Of a stretch of 64,000 nucleotides of DNA, positions 50,902-62,648 are shown one piece after another. Every line of letters begins with the position of its first letter. The first letter of the stretch is position 1. The DNA is from Sinohyriopsis cumingii (lineage: Eukaryota > Mollusca > Bivalvia > Unionida > Unionidae), in assembly GCA_028554795.2 (NCBI GenBank), contig CM068831.1:38685144-38749143 (forward strand), read 5' to 3'. Below the pieces are notes generated by a model. That model was not told the DNA's origin and ran no database searches. It saw nothing but the letters and a program-made list of their open reading frames with translations. The position numbers were made by a program, and so were the translations under genes.

Positions 50902-50975
50902 ATGTATACAGCATGACAGTTTATCGTGTTATCTAGCATTGGGGCATCATGCCACAGACATGTATTATGTCCCAC
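49869..50975 (-). pseudogene. Longest open frame in window (368 codons): SINE-LINE read-through (copy 3)
   Basis: The frame begins inside the tRNA-derived SINE (MGHNTCLWHDAP) and runs into the LINE 5' region and endonuclease (NDQNIDVFFLTETWL, CLYCPPPS). A single-base difference keeps the 5' part open. The 14-bp deletion near 50377 carries the reading from the upstream frame into the downstream endonuclease frame, past the frameshift that stops copies 1 and 2 at LFNAQSVG. About 25 residues around the deletion are therefore read out of the family frame and the LFNAQSV motif is lost. It ends after the extra A near 49957, before the GDFN motif. It is a chance open frame and not a functional gene. 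Confidence 0.8.
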
Positions 50976-51165
50976 CCAGTCACATTATCCTGACACCAGA
51001 CCAACCAGTCCTAACACTAACTTCTTAACGCTGAGCATCTTGCAGGGCAGATGCTAGTACCGTCTCTGCTAGTACCGTATCTGGTATGACTCGGCCGCAA
51101 TTCCAACTCACGACCTCCGGCGCCGAGGAGGACGCTCTAACCACAATGCCACCGGAGAGGTCCCC
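50902..51165 (-). mobile_element. tRNA-derived SINE (copy 3)
   Basis: Counterpart of 8915-9178. It supplies the start codon of the long chimeric frame at 49869-50975. Confidence 0.65.
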
Positions 51166-51234
51166 GAGAGTAAATAAGTCACTATATATAATGGGCAGTT
51201 CTATAGATCTATGGTTAAAATAATGCAATGATAG

Positions 51235-53483
51235 CACGTCATCACTGGGTGGATGTCTTTATCGATGAATTCGACAGCCAGGGTGGAAGGCCTCCAAAAT
51301 GAGCTTCATGACCAGGGCGTCGCAAATAATATCGGTGGACTTCGGCTGTGATCATCCAGTCAGGAGTGGAATGAACTCCTCCAGGCTGTATCTTGCCCTT
51401 AACACACCACGTGAAGACATCTAGCATATCGGATCGGTCACAACCCGGGTCAGCAGTGACCTCACCTGCCGCTGCACACCAGGACGAAAGTGACAAGCAT
51501 GGTGCACCCACTGTCAAATTCAATGGAGACACAACATCATTATCGGTACATGGAACGTTTGAACAGTGAGAGATATGGAAAATTAGAAAAGACTTAGACA
51601 TGAGTTAGAAAAGGCACTACTGTATCATTATTGGTCTCTGCTACGTGGCTAGATTAAAACTTTGGCGAAATAAGAACAGAAGAAGGACATAAGCTTCGCT
51701 TCAGCCGATGAGGGACAAACACAATCATGGCGTTGTATTTCTTGTGAACAGCATAATGTGTTGCTGCCCAGTCTCAAACAGACTTATTACCATCCGTCCG
51801 AGGGCGGCTCCCTTTTAATATCACAATTATATTGTGTACCGACGCCTAACTATGATGAAAGCGAACTGTAGAATGTTATAATCAACTGCAAGATGTCATT
51901 GACAAATCGTCCCCCAAAAAAAGATTCGTTTTGTACAAGGAGACTGGAATGCAAAGGTAGGAGTTGATTCACAGACAAACTGGCAAAGGATTTGTGGACC
52001 CTTCTGCAATGTAGAGACAAATGAAAGTGGACTCAGGCTTTTGGACATTGCCGCCTACAACAATCTTGTGCTAACCATCACGTTCGGCCCTCACAAAGGA
52101 TATTGAAGATGGGCCTGGCACGGTCCAAACGGACAATATCACAACCAGACCGACTCCATCTTGGTGACAAGACGATTCAGCACGGGACTCAATATCGCAA
52201 TAACGCAACGTTTCCCATGAGCAGATATTGGAATTGATCATGATATATTAAAAGTGATCAAAACGCAGTACCAACCAAGAATAACCAATAAGTACGAGAA
52301 AAGCACAGGAGTCTAGATAGAAAGACAATGCTTTGAAATCCAAGACAGTCAAAGCAGAAACGTTAGCACGATGGATACCAGCTGGTGAAAGATCTCACAT
52401 ATCTTAAACAAGTACCACCATCCAAGACAAGTCAGGAAAATGGCCCACAGAAGATCAAGAGATCCTCAAACAATTGGCAGAATACTGCTCACAATTTTAC
52501 AATTATAAAACCCAAGGAGACCCAACAGTATTAAAGCACCTTCCAGCAAAATAAATTGATGACAACACCATTCTTCGTGAGCAAGGAGAAACTGCAGTTA
52601 GGTCAGTAAAGACAGAAAATTCAGCTGGCGTTGACAACATGCCAGCAGAACTCATTCAAATAGGAAGAGAAAAGATAGTCACTGTCCTAAAAACAATCTG
52701 CAACAAGTTATTGCAGACAGTAGAATGACCCAAAACATGTACTCAACCTTTGGTCATCGTGCTCCCCAAGAAAGGAAACCTGCAGTTATTTCAAAACCAC
52801 AACACCGTCAGTCTGATCAGCCGCCCAAGCGAAGTCATGCTGAAGACGAAAGACTCAAGCAGAGACTTTTTTGCTGAAGAGCAAGCAGGTTTTCGAGAAA
52901 TAAGGAGCATAAAGAAACAAATATTCAATATGAGACTCCTTTGAGAGAAACACTTTTAGCATCAGCAAAATCTGTACCATGCCATCAAAGCTTTCAAGAA
53001 GGTCGAACAACAGTTGGAAGTCAAACAGGGTTGCATACTGCCACATACACTCCTCAGCAATGTTTTGGAAAGGATCGGAGGAAGAACAACCACCAAACTT
53101 CGCTTTATAGATGATAGTGATGGATTAACAGGAGATAAAAAAGAAGTACTTTCTGACTTGGGTGACAAACAACACCAATGGTACCAGTGCAGAAATAAAA
53201 GTACTTAGACAGAAGCTGGAAACAGTCACAAGTTTCAGGTACTTGTGAGCTGTTATGAAAGATGAGGACTCAAAACTAGAATTACTTAGCAGGATTGCCC
53301 GGACAACAGCAGCAATAACAAGCTTGAGGCCAATATGGAAGGATACAAACATTGCTATTGCTTCCATTGACACTCACATCAGATCTACAGAACAGGATTC
53401 ATTGAAATGAGATGCTTCCGCAAGATCTTCGGAATCGCATACATTGACCATGTATCTAACGCTCAGATAGGCAGAAAATAAAA
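51235..53483 (+). mobile_element. RTE-like LINE with 283-bp net internal deletion (copy 3)
   Basis: Counterpart of 9247-11778, with the same deletion and CAAT filler as copy 2 (52286-52289). FIDD replaces FTDD in the reverse transcriptase active-site region near 53107. Confidence 0.87.
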
Positions 53484-56400
53484 AAAATAAAAAATCTCGC
53501 GCCAAATTAGTAAGGTATCGATTTATATTGAACAAAATCACGGCCATTTTTACAAAGGCGTATATAAGGAAATGTTTGTTTGGCTGAATGACATAAGTGC
53601 ATAATGTGGTGTATTGAATGCATAGTTTTGGCTATAAAATATAATTAAATTTTGCTAGTACACTTTGGAGTGCGATAATCACTAGTATTAAGCAGAAGTG
53701 AATGCCTCAGGACTACCTTCTTTCTTACAATTTACTACTGTTTGCATAATATTCAGGAATACAATATTCCTTAAGAAAATTATATTAGATATATATACCG
53801 GAAATGTTGTTATCCACGTTTTCTAACATGAGACATTACAGAAAATTCTCAGATAGTATTGACAGATTGTGTTATGTAAGAGCTATATTCAATTCATGTA
53901 GGATGAATCTCTCAATAATAATATTTGGCGAATTCAACCGCATTTTCTAAAGAAAATGCTAGGCACCACAAACTGCACGTTCCTTGGTGAATACATAATG
54001 ATACACATTTCCTGAAACAACGTAGATGTTACGTATTTTATACTACGGGATTAGTTAGATCTAGACTGGGGATAAACTATAGTTTTCTTAATACATAATA
54101 TTTCCTTAGGTGCGATCACTTCTAAATATTATGCGAATTTGTTTCAATAAAAAAAACGAAATTCGAAATTGCTTTGTCTATTTGTCTTAACCAAAACATC
54201 AGGAAATAGTACTACTATGGCTACTGATACAACTGCTACGACAACTACCACTATTATAACTCAAAGTGCATTAGAAAATGCTACTTCTACTACAGTTGCT
54301 AAATTCCTAAATCATGCACTCATGCTACCATTACTGCAGCGACTACTACTGCTGCAACAATCAATATTAATAATACTAATATTACTATAAGCAAACACAT
54401 AAAATATTGCACGTTATATTTATTCATGTGTTCAGAAATATATTCCAGGTTTTCTCTTTGGAATATTCATATCTTGTTTACACTGTGTTAGGAGATTAGA
54501 TCATGTTCAATATAGTGGCATTTTGCAACACCAGATTAAATAATAAGTTCAAAATATATATATACACAATATTAAATTTTATAATTGTCTTTACTTTATA
54601 TAATTTATGTTTGATTTTTTTCAGACGTAATGTCTTTATTATCAGAATATAATGGTAAAATACGACATTTTACGTTTTCTTTGTTTATTGTATCACCCAA
54701 TGAGTACTGATTTTTATTTTCAAATACACGAAATATTGCATTAAATTCAGTCCAATTCATTTGTAATTAGTAGCACTTGAATAATAATAATAATAATAAT
54801 AATGATACTAACAAAAATAATAATAATAATAAAACAGCATTAAAGGTACTACTACTACTATTGGTACTACTGCTACTACTGTTACTAATAATAATATTAT
54901 CTAAGAAGATAGTTAATAGTCTTGCAGTGGAACCACTATATATGTGATCAGCAAAATCTCCAGGATTAGTGAATACATAAAACAGACGTACACTGCACCA
55001 AAAATGTGCACCAAATACACAGCTCATTAAAATATTTGTAGAGTTATAATTTTGCAGAAGACTAAATATTAAGTGCTGGCTTATAATCGTTTCCATTTAA
55101 CTGTACTAGTTCAAGCCAACTATTTTCATAGTACTGTAGCGTCATATGCGGTAGTTAGTTTTATACTCAATATTTATAACATCATATGCCGTATTTCCAC
55201 TATGATGCTGATAAAAGTAATTGATATATTTCCCGTAATCCTTGATCCCAAATCAGATTAAGATACAAAAAATGAATAGGTTTCCCGAAATCTTTGATTC
55301 CCAAACATGTATGTATATTTCAATTTTTTTTAATAAAAAAATCCAATGCAAACAAATGCCGATAATTCAGCGCAACTAGTTTCGCATTTTATGTATGTAT
55401 CTTCAGGCACAACATCTTTTAAAATAAATAGATGACGTCTTTATATTTTAAAATAACAATCCATGGTCACATTCTATCAAAATAACAGTAGTAACGGGAG
55501 AGTTATTATCACTTCCAAACGAGCAATAGAAACAACAGAAGTCGGACTTAGGCGCACATATAAATTTAGCCAGTTAAAGCTGATGTTGTAAAGTCTATAA
55601 GTGTGTCAAAACAAACACCTTCACGTCCTTTTCTGGGTCTTTAGTATCTGTTAGAAAAGAAACACTACTCAGTGATTGCCAAATTATGTTAAACCATACA
55701 TTCATTTCCCCAACGGTCGATGGTTTGTGTGTTTGAGTGTGTTTAAGTAACGTATCCATAATATGAGAAAATAAGACAGATGGACACATAAGTTTCCTTG
55801 GAATAGTCTCCTTTGAATCACAATGCAAATGTCATAACACATCACCAAATTCCATTTTGTCTTTCTTATAATGTCTGTCTCTACCTTTCATTCTCTTCGC
55901 ATGCATTTTATTCCCTCTTCATTCTCTTTCTGTTACCTTAACGTCTTGTGTCTAAGACGGGTTTGTATCTTTCTGTTTCTAATTTTGAAGAGTTCTCAAC
56001 TTCTCGCTTCTTGTGCTTCTTTTTAATAAGCCTTTCAGAAGACCAGTGTCCTGTAACCTGACAATGATAATACATATTTCTACCTTTGTTCAATTTTCTC
56101 TTGTTCTTTCTTTTCATTCAGATGTCGCATCTATTGTGACATTTGCTTCCAGAGCCCGATGTCAGATCTCGCATCATCGTGACTTTTATTTCCAGACGAA
56201 TTGTCCGTATTCTTATTTTAAGTATTCTTCGAATAACTATCTGTAAATCTCTAACCAGAGGGTCGACTTAATTTCACTCTTCCATATTTTCCTTCTTCAC
56301 AGTCGGAACGCAGATTTAATGTATCTGAGGCAACAGAAAGAGAATTTCACCAGCCAAAATTCCTAAAACTTGTATTAATCTATCCACACTCACGGTAGTC

Positions 56401-57024
56401 AGTTGTCAGCAGTATCAAACAACAATGACTACCAAAGCAACATCAACCGGTAATGAAATTGGACTTAGCTTGAGACATTTATAGCTAATAATACCAAGTC
56501 AATAAGTATATAAAGTGTGTTTTTCATGCATAGAAGATGTGAGTGCGTGCGTATAAATTAGTCAAATATAATGTTGTAATCAAATTAAAATGATCTCCAT
56601 AGTCCAGCGAGATCGTGGACGTAGATGCCAAGTGGTGACATAGACGACGACTTTCCTTGTTTTTGTCCCACGTGCTAACTAAATGTTTAACGCAAGAACA
56701 TGCCAGCGATGTCGACGATGTGGTGCGTGAAATGAATCAACGTACACTACCTCCTCGGCCACAAGACAAAGAGAATCCTGATCCAGCAAAGATAAAGTCG
56801 CTCAGAAACTCCAGAAAATTATTATCATATTTGATAGAGATGCAAAACCTGACCTGACCTGCAGCTAAATTTGACCTGCATCAAATGTGCACCAATGCTT
56901 ACACCTACAAGATGAAATTTGCAAGAGGTCTTATTCATGTCTGAAGTGCCACCCTAGAAAACAGCAGATTTAATTACAGACTTGTGTGAATCCATCTTAG
57001 TTACAACAAAATTGCAGTGCCAAG
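53484..57024. other. AT-rich DNA with trinucleotide tracts, no gene recognised (copy 3)
   Basis: Counterpart of 11779-15367. The compound microsatellite is at 54780-54905. The 45-bp copy-1 segment is replaced by AT near 55128. Two bases are missing from the second unit of the 35-bp direct repeat near 56176. Confidence 0.55.
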
Positions 57025-57124
57025 CTAAAGAGGCCAACCCGGGTTTTTCCTCCACCATTAATACTGGCCGCTATGTGTGCTAAAATATGGCGTTAAACCC
57101 TACAACAACAACTAAAGAGGCCAA
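57025..57124 (+). mobile_element. 5'-truncated SINE with 13-bp target-site duplication (copy 3)
   Basis: Direct repeats start at 57025 and 57112. The short (CAA)n tail is as in copy 2. Confidence 0.88.
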
Positions 57125-57498
57125 TTGTTTGAGAATCTCCATCCAGTTTAAAGTCTCCAATTTAGTAGACATGCATAAATCACACGGTTCAAAATAATTA
57201 CATACTTCAACACATTCAACAAACCAGTGACAAGTTTAACATGACCGACGGAACCATTACGCTTTGCATGACCCACGCTTCACCTCCTAGAGAGACTGGG
57301 GCACCTCGCAAGACGAGAACTATACCGCATAATAGAAAACATCATTCACGTTTTCAATTTCTCCGTTGATCATGGGGCTTGTGAAACTTTAATACTGGAA
57401 GCAATTTTTTCCACTGTCTCTTTCCGATTTTAGACTCCACCGACGATATTGGCGCGAAGAGGAAGGATATGTAGCCTTACAAAGACAGCTACAAGGAT

Positions 57499-57758
57499 GC
57501 TACAATCATTGCTCACAATTTCTCTTGATACGACGGAATGTTTCCTTCTGAATCTATTCAAACGATCGCACCGATTATGGTTGGAGCCAGTCTAGTCGAA
57601 GTGAAATCGCGACAAATGCATTTTAAAGATTTCATGAATTATTTGGCCATGTGTTTGAAAAAAATGACTAAAATATTTGGAATGACACATGGACAGAAGT
57701 TTCTTTCTTTTCTTTTCTTTTTCTATACCTACTTGGTTCCCTCAATCACAATCTGAAA
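57499..57758 (+). pseudogene. Polinton-type DNA polymerase B relic (copy 3)
   Basis: Counterpart of 15851-16110. The recognisable protein segment after the internal stop is unchanged. Confidence 0.65.
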
Positions 57759-59452
57759 TGTTCTTTTTTAGATTTTACCATGGAGGAGTTGTACGAGCAA
57801 ACATACAGACGACGCCCGAGGTTAGACAGACACAAATACTTCTGAATCCACTAGACAATTTCTTTGTATAAAGAACCAATGCAACGCGCTTGCCATGCGA
57901 TGAGGACGAATTTCGAAGAAAAGAAATCAAATACATCCATGTTTGTTCTTTGCATCTTTGAATACTTGGATAGTAAAATACAACGTGACCGTCTAGTTTG
58001 TAAAGCTTCAGATTAACGCAAATAATAATAATTGCGTCCAAACGAACATACCGCACCAGAGGTCTCAAAGTGGTCGATTTTATCAATCGTCATTTTTCAA
58101 TAAACCATCTCACAGGGTCTTTGACTGTATGATTCATAGCTACATTGTTTGCATGCTTTGTAGCACTCTTGAAAGTGAAGACTTATACCAGATTGAATCA
58201 ATACGTTTAAACACAACCTGGTTTGACACCTACGACAACACCCCTTAACGATGGGTGTAACATCAGTTAAAGAAATTAATATTTCCTTCAGATTTCTCTG
58301 TCGGATATCGTTTGTCTGTCGATTTCACTATTCGCTCAAAGAACAAAGAAAACAAAGGTATTTCTATGAATGACTAGTTTAGAATTCGGATTTTACCAAT
58401 TCTGCTAACTGCACGCATTTGCAGAGAGTTTGTCAAGATACAAGTGAAACATCATTTGAGGAATTTTTCTATAATTGCTATTTCCACAGTAGATGAAAAG
58501 TTATTCTTGGCAAATACTATCACAGACAGAAAACAACAACGTGAATATGAAGTTTACCACGCTACGGCTTTTGTCCTCACTGTTGCAATAAATTCAGTGG
58601 AAGGAAGTCAATGACAGTGTTGAGTTATTAGAGTATCAAGAACCGTTAACAGAACTGATTCCATCCACGTCTATTCCATTATAGTTTGGACGACGGGTAA
58701 TTTGCGTTTTAATGACGGCATTTTCGTCGGATTTCGGTTATCGAAGCGTAATAATTCCAAATTTATTTTCGTAAGTAAGATACGTTGTGTTAAAATAGCG
58801 ATGAGCAAACGTTTTCATGCCCATGTTAAGAATACATTCGTCGATCATTAGTTCCGCTTTATACTTATCAAGATGCGTGTATATGCAGTTGTTTATACCA
58901 GCAACTTTTCCATTGGGAAGATGTACATGACAGGAAATTTTCTGGTGTCGATGCATGGAAGCAAGAAGGAGTTAACTTACAAACACTGAGAGGTGAACAT
59001 GAGATAATGATAAAAGCCGTAGTAGAAAACCCGAAACAGGATCTATTACAAATCCACGAAAGTAATTTCGTACAAATATAAAGGAAATGAGAAGAAAGAC
59101 AATACCGGAGAAATTAGAGACACTAAATTTGTATAAATATAAGAAGACGACCATAGCTTGCACATACATTTAATGGGACAGACATTAAATCACGAACGGA
59201 ATAATATATGCCGTATGTGTTTTAAATCTTCGAAAGAAAAATGTTTTCTTGTGTTTTGACACCAATATTAGAAATGTTAGTCTAGCTTCAGATGTATTAA
59301 ATGTATTTTGCATTTGATAATCTTTTCAGCATTCTCAACGTGTTACTATCGCTGCCTCGTCCTTCAATTCCTCTAGTATCAAACGATAGACAAACATTTA
59401 GAAAACGTTGGGAGTCCTTGCATATTCGCAATTTCTTTAAAATGTTGATTTA
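57759..59452. other. Mostly unrecognised; contains the empty SINE site (copy 3)
   Basis: Counterpart of 16111-18054. The uninterrupted ACGAACGGAATA is at 59192-59203. The unknown minus-strand frame is at 58738-58956. Confidence 0.6.
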
Positions 59453-59962
59453 TATATCGAGTGGTTCAAACAAACTAGAGCGTTTCATCGAATACAAATC
59501 GCATTTGTCTGATTGTCAAGCGTAAAATACCATGCGTTGTTACAAGGTGAGGTTTGCACTTTCTTTAAATTTCTTTCAATTAAATCGATTTTGTTTACAG
59601 AAGTCATTTTTCGTGAAGATTTTGGAATCGTGTTTGACTTCAGTCAAACCACATCGTGTCATCTTCGAGGAGATGTTAGAATAAGACGTAGAAGAATAAA
59701 CCTTGGTTTAAACGCCACGGACACCATTGTAATGCCAGCACAACAGTTATTTCAAGCACATCCCAAAATCAGTCCCAATGCTCATTATGTGCTATTGTTC
59801 AAATATGGAAGAAACAGATCACAGGTACATATGTTAGCCAAACAATTGAACCCTATGACTGATCTATGACATTGCAACACCAATGCTTATTTACGCATCG
59901 ATTTAGAACCAACAAATTCGCTATTATTTGAGATTACTTTGTACCAATTAGTTACACGTTAA
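59453..59962 (+). pseudogene. Polinton-type packaging ATPase relic (copy 3)
   Basis: Counterpart of 18055-18564, with the C-terminal motif run unchanged. Confidence 0.67.
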
Positions 59963-62648
59963 GTGTTAATAATGATGTCCTGTTATTTACATTTCTCCTT
60001 TCGCATCATTCGGAAGAAAGGAAGAAAATTTAAAATCATCCTACACTTCTTTTTTTTTTTTTCTTCTTCAAATGGTAGCCCACACGACCTCCTTTCAATC
60101 ACATTCTCCTGCCAAATTGTGTCGTAGTCCGTATGCCATCCGTTGCATTGAATGTTCTTGCGCATTTATTATAAGCTGGTTTCAAGTGTTACGACTGTTT
60201 ACTTTGAGATCACGTCAATTACTTTAAAACATAATCAACATACCCAAACTAACAAACCCATTTTGAAGAAAAAACAAAACAAAAAAAAAACAATATGCAA
60301 ACCAAAAATCAATTCATTTTTAACTGATGGATGTAATTGTTTATGAGGTGTCATTATTTTGTCCCCTTATATATAGAATCTTAAAAGAAAAAGCTAAATG
60401 AAGAAAAATATGAAAGGTCGCCAAAAAAGGCAACATCCCCACAAACAAAAGAATTGCCGCAGAAAGAAGAAAAGCTCCACGAAGAAAAGGGATAAAACAA
60501 ATATCTTGACATAAAAGAGACGTGATGTTGCTACGTCGTGAAAGCACTATAAAACAAACGACGGCATTGACTGATTGTGTCTCCTCCTGCAAGATGTATT
60601 TCATCTTCTCCGTTCATGATCATGCCTGCCAAATCTAATCTAATATCATTGTCCATTGGATGGGAAAATAAAAATTCATTTCTAAATGAACTATTTCTAC
60701 GGCAGCGACGACGTCTACTACTGTTCTAGCGGCTGCAAAGGTGGCCTTCTCTAAGACAAACGAAGATAAAGGGCAAGTGCACTACAATGTTTTACAAGAA
60801 ATGTCACTCCTTTTCTCAACACGAGTTTGTAACAATGATTTGCTACACTTAAAAAATTTGTCAAAAGCAAAATGTTTACTATCAATATAAGCTATGTGAA
60901 GTGAATTTTCAAACTTACCCACTTATCAACTTTATGTTTTATGTTATACGAGATGTTTGCCGTTTATCACACACATATACCTACAACTTTACCAGAAACC
61001 ATAACTATATACAATCCCCCATTTTAAATAGCTTGAAAAAATGGTCACAGAATCTAGCAACCCTTCCTTGCATAACTACCTCGGTGTGTGTATGCAAAAA
61101 TGAGTAAGTGACAAACATTGTCGGTTTGGAAACGCAAACCATCAATGTTACAATGCACGATTTCATAACATGATTGTAAATTCACTATAGTATGTTCTGT
61201 AATTGTTGAAAATCAGATCATATGCATTAGGTTTCCACACTGCCTGTCGACAATCAAGAAGGAAACAAACATTTACGTTACTCGTTTTGAGTGATTTCAT
61301 TGCTTTACATGCTATTTACACAGTGAGAGAGTTAGAGGAGGTTTTCTTTTCCAGGTCCTTATTCGTTTGAAAAAGGAAAACAACGTCCAACCAAAGTTGT
61401 TTTCGATGCAAACTGTGTCAGTAATATGTTAAAATACGTAACGGAATGTTTGGATAGCTTTGGTTAGAACTTACGTACTGTTTTCACAATCCATCGTGGA
61501 CCTTTCTAGGAGCAGACAAGCACGTGATCTTCTGTTTAGGTCACTGGTCATGGAGTCACGTGCCTCGTCAGTATACATTGTCCCCGATGTTGCCCCCAAC
61601 ACGTGCGATTGTGACTTTGAGGTGTTTTTAAAAGCCAATTTCATGGCTGTTGACGTACTCTTTTTACAGCCACTTAACGTCGGAGGTACCAACCTGATTG
61701 TTTTAGACTACCTCCCGATCCGCCTTTGTTTTATAATGAATATTGTCCTCGCTAACCACAAGCAGTGCCGCGTCTTTCTGAGAGTATCTACTGGCATAAT
61801 AGATATGGCCACGGCAAGATAGTTTCTAAACTAAGCGGCAACTCACAGATATGTCACTTCAAGCAGTGTGCCGGGCGTCGGGCCTACAGCACTTCTATGG
61901 ACCAGTAAGTGAAATAAATGACGGTCAGCTGCTGGCCCAGCAGATGAAATCAATGAGTACTGATATATGAGTTGGACAAAAGTAGATGGTTTAGTATTGT
62001 CCGGAACCAGGTAATCAGTCTTATGAAAGCGGCGCTTAAAGAAACGCATATTCTTTACATGTTTATAATGTCTTCTGTGGCCTTAAAACTCTGCACCGAT
62101 AGCCATTACGTGGTTGTTGAGAAGGTTCAGTTATGTGAATGATCGGCAATAGATGTACAGACTCGATTTCCGCTTGGTACTGCCATATAGCAACCGTGAA
62201 ACATCTCTGATCCATGTGTGGTGTTGATTGTCATCGTAAACAAAGTATCCGCAGTTTGATGGTTTTAGCCTGACTTGTATCGGAGATGCACACAGGGTAG
62301 AGAGCATGAATTCAAGTCATTCATGTTCACCGCGATGGTATGGTTGAGGTCATCACTTTTGTCAGAGATCCTCATTGGAAACTTCAGTTTGTCAAAGAGA
62401 AAGGAATGTCTCATTCAAAATATCCGATGTCGAGTTCATAAGAACGGATCTGTTGGAAATCAACTAAATTTGGTGGTGTTAAAGTCATTTGCCATGAAAC
62501 GGCTTGTACAGCGAAATTATTTTGCTAGGCCGCTAGCCTAAGTATTTGTTTAAAACTTTTCTATTCGATCAACAATCTTAGCGATTGTCATGATCATGCT
62601 TCAGTATCAGGTCGTCAAGGTCACCAGCCAACTTCATTATACTTTGCT
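59963..62648. other. End of unit: possible minor-capsid relic, otherwise unrecognised (copy 3)
   Basis: Counterpart of 18565-21314. The minor-capsid-like minus-strand frame is at 61471-61692. The 65-bp deletion junction (AAAGAG) is at 62394-62399. Confidence 0.45.

Larger units (their letters stand above)
41983..62648. repeat. Tandem array unit, copy 3 (20.7 kb)
   Basis: Third full unit, 20,666 bp, same orientation. Its left part resembles copy 1 and its right part resembles copy 2. Private changes include a 14-bp deletion in the CR1/L2-like LINE near 50377, one extra A in a poly-A run near 49957, and one mismatch in an arm of the 54-bp inverted repeat. Confidence 0.98.
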
